64,000 bases of DNA, taken from contig NZ_FMZF01000003.1 of NCBI RefSeq assembly GCF_900102745.1, positions 514,681-578,680 of the forward strand. The letters run 5' to 3'. The first letter of the stretch is position 1. The number at the start of each line of letters is the position of its first letter. The stretch is from Geodermatophilus telluris. GTDB lineage: Bacteria > Actinomycetota > Actinomycetes > Mycobacteriales > Geodermatophilaceae. Made by a program: the position numbers and the translations under genes. Positions 60,848-64,000 of the stretch are shown piece by piece. The notes beneath the pieces are model-generated. The model worked only from the letters and a program-made list of their open reading frames with translations. It was not told the origin of the DNA and did no database searches.

Positions 60848-60902
60848 CCGCTCACGGTACCGGGGCCGTGACCGGCCCGTGACCTCCCGCGGCCGACGGC
60901 GA

Positions 60903-60936
60903 GCCGCCCGGACACCCGATCGGGTGCCCGGGCGGC
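60903..60936 (-). terminator. hflX terminator hairpin
   Basis: GCCGCCCGG pairs with CCGGGCGGC and, after one mismatch, CACCCG with CGGGTG, forming a 15-pair stem with a 2-base centre, 16 bases past the hflX stop (60952). Confidence 0.7.
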
Positions 60937-60951
60937 CGGGACGGCGGGGGG

Positions 60952-62424
60952 TCAGGCGACCGGCGCCGCGAACCCCTCGAGAGCCGCGGCCAGGCCGCCG
61001 TCCACGCGGGCGGAGAGCCGGGTGCCGGCCGCCTCGTGCAGCTCGCTGAGCACCTCGCCGTCCCGGTGGACGCGCGCCACCAGGTCGCCGCGGTCGTAGG
61101 GCACGAGCACCTCGACCTCGACGTCGGGGTGCGGCAGCCGGGCGGCCAGCACCTCGCGCAGCTGCTCGATGCCCTCGCCGGTGCGGGCCGAGACCCAGAT
61201 CGCGCCGGGCAGGGCGCGGCGCAGGGTCAGCACGTCGTCCTCGGTCATGGCGTCGACCTTGTTGACGACGATCAGCTCGGGCACCGCCGCGGCGTCGATC
61301 TCCCCGAGCACCACGTGCACCGCGTCGATCTGGCCGAGCGGGTCGGGGTCGGAGCCGTCGACGACGTGCAGCAGCAGGTCGGCGCCGGCCACCTCCTCCA
61401 GCGTGGACCGGAAGGCGTCGACCAGCTGGTGCGGCAGGTGCCGGACGAAGCCGACGGTGTCGGTCAGCGTGTACTCGCGGCCGTCGGGCGACTGTGCGCG
61501 GCGCACCGTCGGGTCGAGGGTGGCGAACAGCGCGTTCTCCACCAGCACGCCCGCGCCGGTGAGCCGGTTGAGCAGGCTCGACTTGCCGGCGTTGGTGTAC
61601 CCGGCGATGGCCACGCTGGGCACGGCGTTGCGGTCGCGCGCCGAGCGCTGGGTGGCGCGGGCGGTGGCCATGCCGGCGATCTCGCGGCGCAGCTTGCTCA
61701 CCCGCGAGCGGATGCGGCGCCGGTCGGTCTCGATCTTGGTCTCACCGGGACCGCGGGTGCCGATGCCGCCACCGCCCGCGACGCGGCCACCGGCCTGCCG
61801 GGACAGCGACTCACCCCAGCCGCGCAGCCGGGGCAGCATGTACTGCATCTGCGCCAGCTCGACCTGGGCCTTGCCCTCCCGGCTGGTGGCGTGCTGGGCG
61901 AAGATGTCGAGGATCAGCGCGGTCCGGTCGACCACCTTGACCTTGAGGATCTTCTCCAGCGCGTTGAGCTGGCCCGGGGTCAGCTCGCCGTCGCAGATGA
62001 CGGTGTCGGCGCCGGTGGCGGCCACGATCGAGCGGATCTCGGTGGCCTTGCCCGAGCCCACGTAGGTGCCGGCGTCGGGCTTGTCCCGGCGCTGGCTGAC
62101 CGCCTCGAGCACCTCCGAGCCCGCCGTCTCGGCGAGCGCGGCCAGCTCGGCCAGCGACCGGTCGGCGTCGGCCTGGGTGCCCTCGGTCCACACCCCGACC
62201 AGCACGACGCGCTCGAGGCGCAGCTGCCGGTACTCGACCTCGCTGATGTCGGCGAGCTCGGTGGACAGCCCGGCGACCCGGCGCAGCGCACCCCGGGCCT
62301 CGAGGTCGTAGGAGCCGGTCGTGTCGTCGTCCCACTGGTCGGCGGGGGCCGGGCGGGTGCCCTCGGCGCGCGCGGCGCGCTCCTGGGCGTCGGCGAGCAC
62401 GGCGCGGTTCTGTGCGGTCGTCAT
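60952..62424 (-). CDS. hflX: GTPase HflX
   Basis: The protein of about 490 residues has the HflX N-terminal domain (TYVGSGKATEI, GELTPGQLNALEKIL, GPGETKIETDRRRI) and a G domain with G1 GYTNAGKSSLL, G3 DTVGF and G4 NKVD. It rescues or splits ribosomes under stress. ATG 62424 (MTTAQNRAVL) has a ribosome-like TGGAG; another ATG at 62484 gives 510 residues starting with the same MTTAQ word and no ribosome site. Confidence 0.92.
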   Translation of the reverse strand: MTTAQNRAVLADAQERAARAEGTRPAPADQWDDDTTGSYDLEARGALRRVAGLSTELADISEVEYRQLRLERVVLVGVWTEGTQADADRSLAELAALAETAGSEVLEAVSQRRDKPDAGTYVGSGKATEIRSIVAATGADTVICDGELTPGQLNALEKILKVKVVDRTALILDIFAQHATSREGKAQVELAQMQYMLPRLRGWGESLSRQAGGRVAGGGGIGTRGPGETKIETDRRRIRSRVSKLRREIAGMATARATQRSARDRNAVPSVAIAGYTNAGKSSLLNRLTGAGVLVENALFATLDPTVRRAQSPDGREYTLTDTVGFVRHLPHQLVDAFRSTLEEVAGADLLLHVVDGSDPDPLGQIDAVHVVLGEIDAAAVPELIVVNKVDAMTEDDVLTLRRALPGAIWVSARTGEGIEQLREVLAARLPHPDVEVEVLVPYDRGDLVARVHRDGEVLSELHEAAGTRLSARVDGGLAAALEGFAAPVA

Positions 62425-62600
62425 CGTCTCCAGCGTGACACGCGGGTCGTCGCGGGTCACCTCGGTTACCTGTGCAGTCGTCATACGTCGGGGAGAACGC
62501 CGCGGGGCCGCGGAACCATCCCGGTACGCGTGGCCGGGTCGGGGCCGGGTAGGGCGCAGCCAGGACCCGACGGAGGACCCGACACACGAGGAGGCTCGAG

Positions 62601-62822
62601 ATGAGCGAGACGGGCAGCAGCGCCGCGGGCGGGAGCGGGGAGCTCGAGGACCCGGGCCGGGACCCGGCCGGCCTCGACCCGCCGCGCAACCTCTTCGGCG
62701 GCGCCGACCAGGACACCGGCCGCGGCGAGCCGCGCGGCACCGGCAACACCGGGCCGGCCGACAAGCCGGAGGCCCCGACGGACGACCCGGAGACCCGCGC
62801 CGACACCCCGGACAGCCCCTAG
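62601..62822 (+). CDS. Small disordered acidic protein
   Basis: A 73-residue protein (MSETGSSAAGGSGELEDPGR onward) rich in Gly, Pro, Asp and Glu and without hydrophobic core, so probably disordered. A good ribosome site (GAGGAGGC) precedes ATG 62601. It is divergent from hflX and ends 1 base into the dapF stop. The function is unknown. Confidence 0.6.
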   Translation: MSETGSSAAGGSGELEDPGRDPAGLDPPRNLFGGADQDTGRGEPRGTGNTGPADKPEAPTDDPETRADTPDSP

Positions 62823-63706
62823 GAGTCGAGCCACTCCCGGGTGAGGTCACCGGCCGCGACGACGACGGCCGGCCCGCGCAGCACCGTCGTCTCCGGGGAG
62901 ACGTCCACCGACAGGCGGCCGCCGGGGACGTCGACGACGACGGTGCCGCGCTGGGGACCGTCCGACCCGGCGGCCAGCGCGGCGTAGGCGGTGGCGCACG
63001 CGCCGGTGCCGCAGGAGCGGGTCTCCCCCACGCCCCGCTCGTGCACCCGCAGCCGCACGTGCGCGTCGGCGCCCTCGGCCGGCCGGGCGAGCACCCGCAC
63101 GAACTCGACGTTCACGCCCTCGGGGAACAGCCCGGCGTCGAAGCCCGGCTGCCGGGTGAGGTCGAGGCCGTCGAGGTCGGCGTCGGTGAGGCAGACCAGG
63201 TGCGGGTTGCCCATCGACACCGCCTGCCCGGGGAACGCCTGCCCGGCGACCGTCGCCTCGCCGCGGCCGAAGGGCTGGGCCGGCCCCATGTCCACCCAGT
63301 ACGAGCCGTCGGCGCCGGCGCCCACCCGGCGCGGGCCGCCGCGGGTGCCCACCAGGACCCCGTCGGCGCACGCGGCGCGGTCGAGCAGCCCCTCGGTGAC
63401 CAGCACGTGCAGGAACAGCCGGACGCCGTTGCCGCACATCTCCGCGTGCGAGCCGTCGGCGTTGCGGTGGTCCATGAACCACTCGCAGCGCCCGAGGTCG
63501 TCCCCCAGGACGGCGGGGGCGTCGGGCACGTGCCGGCTGCGCACCACCCGCAGGACGCCGTCGCCCCCGAGCCCGGAGCGGCGCTCGCACAGCCGCCGCA
63601 CCAGGGCGGCGTCGAGGCGGTCCTCGGGCCAGCGGTCCCCGTCGGGGTCGGGCAGGACGACGAAGTCGTTCTCGGTGCCGTGCCCGAGGAGGAACCGGTC
63701 GCTCAC
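62819..63706 (-). CDS. dapF: Diaminopimelate epimerase
   Basis: The 295-residue protein converts LL- to meso-diaminopimelate for lysine and peptidoglycan. The two active-site cysteines are in [12 protein letters not shown] and [28 protein letters not shown] and MGNPHLVCL also fit. GTG 63706 ([10 protein letters not shown]) overlaps the miaA stop (GTGA), so miaA-dapF are coupled. Confidence 0.95.
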   Translation of the reverse strand: MSDRFLLGHGTENDFVVLPDPDGDRWPEDRLDAALVRRLCERRSGLGGDGVLRVVRSRHVPDAPAVLGDDLGRCEWFMDHRNADGSHAEMCGNGVRLFLHVLVTEGLLDRAACADGVLVGTRGGPRRVGAGADGSYWVDMGPAQPFGRGEATVAGQAFPGQAVSMGNPHLVCLTDADLDGLDLTRQPGFDAGLFPEGVNVEFVRVLARPAEGADAHVRLRVHERGVGETRSCGTGACATAYAALAAGSDGPQRGTVVVDVPGGRLSVDVSPETTVLRGPAVVVAAGDLTREWLDS

Positions 63707-64000
63707 CACCCGATCGTACGGCCGGCCAGCAGGCCGGTGACCGCGTCGGCCAGGTCGGGCCGGGCGGCGTCGAACCACGTCGTCACCGGGTCGCGGCGGA
63801 ACCAGGAGCGCTGCCGGCGGACGAACCGGCGGGTGGTCACGACCGTCCGCTCGCGCGCCTCGTCGGCGGTCAGCGTGCCGTCGAGCTGGGCGAGCACCTG
63901 CGCGTACCCGAGCGCGCGGGAGGCGGTGGGCCCCTCGCGCAGGCCCTGCGCGGCCAGCGCCTCGACCTCCGCGACGAGGCCGGCGGCCCACATCCGGTCC
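63703..64000 (-). CDS. miaA: tRNA dimethylallyltransferase, 5' part outside window
   Basis: About 99 C-terminal residues are visible ([54 protein letters not shown]). This is the end of MiaA, which prenylates A37 of tRNAs reading UNN codons. The N-terminal P-loop lies beyond 64000. The stop overlaps the dapF start. The miaA-dapF-hflX order is a common actinobacterial cluster. Confidence 0.9.
   Translation of the reverse strand, partial: DRMWAAGLVAEVEALAAQGLREGPTASRALGYAQVLAQLDGTLTADEARERTVVTTRRFVRRQRSWFRRDPVTTWFDAARPDLADAVTGLLAGRTIGW

Overview
The window is a very GC-rich actinobacterial chromosome segment. GTG, TTG and possibly CTG starts are common, stop/start overlaps (ATGA, GTGA) are frequent, and the gene content is typical of the group: nrdR-nrdJ, lexA beside a LysM gene, DUF222/HNH (13E12) protein, WYL regulator, TSUP permease. 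The style fits Geodermatophilaceae-like organisms, but this is inference from codon style and gene types; no rRNA or other marker is present. No tRNA, rRNA or CRISPR array was seen.

1-8.3 kb: a sugar-type ABC uptake operon on the minus strand (ATPase, permease, lipoprotein binding protein, Gfo/Idh/MocA oxidoreductase, sugar isomerase/epimerase cut by the left edge). It has a recognisable promoter and operator and lies next to a ROK regulator and an alpha/beta hydrolase. 8.3-13.8 kb: type II NADH dehydrogenase, a small esterase-like hydrolase, a glutamate-cysteine-ligase-like enzyme, an HtrA-type protease without signal peptide, and an SDR. 13.9-18.8 kb: two tandem PASTA-less receptor kinases with the same extracytoplasmic domain; the first is a clear pseudokinase, the second is intact. 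18.8-24.7 kb: WYL regulator/DinB pair, coiled-coil protein, UBP zinc finger coupled to a CPA1 Na+/H+ antiporter, an ArsC-like protein lacking its catalytic Cys, small membrane protein, VOC protein and an MFS remnant. 24.7-35 kb: hydroxyacid-oxoacid transhydrogenase/acyl-CoA ligase divergent pair, TSUP, YihY, a MarR-controlled ribA plus DODA-type dioxygenase operon with a perfect operator palindrome, SDR, VOC, two small proteins and an aldo/keto reductase.

35.0-38.6 kb is an accessory island of visibly lower GC in its right part. It holds a serine-recombinase C-terminal remnant, an HUH-type rolling-circle Rep gene, and a two-gene module of an SMC/ABC-like AAA ATPase coupled to a DUF4276 TOPRIM-type protein. 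I read this pair as a candidate OLD/PARIS-like anti-phage system. Its right edge truncates a DUF222/HNH gene, and the ATPase start overlaps the new stop of that gene.

39.9-46.9 kb: ketopantoate-reductase-like gene, MFS transporter, and a hydroxyquinol-pathway operon (AraC regulator, flavin monooxygenase, intradiol dioxygenase, maleylacetate reductase) that would feed a resorcinol-like aromatic into 3-oxoadipate. 46.9-52.5 kb: GH65 phosphorylase/hydrolase, a ClpP paralogue that appears damaged by three single-base indels, NAD epimerase, DUF4396 membrane protein under a CsoR-like copper operator, YnfA-family protein. 52.5-64 kb: housekeeping block with nrdJ and nrdR (class II ribonucleotide reductase and its repressor, with box-like sites), LysM protein and lexA sharing a control region with two SOS boxes, secreted beta-propeller-like protein, PAP2 phosphatase, hflX, dapF and the 3' part of miaA.
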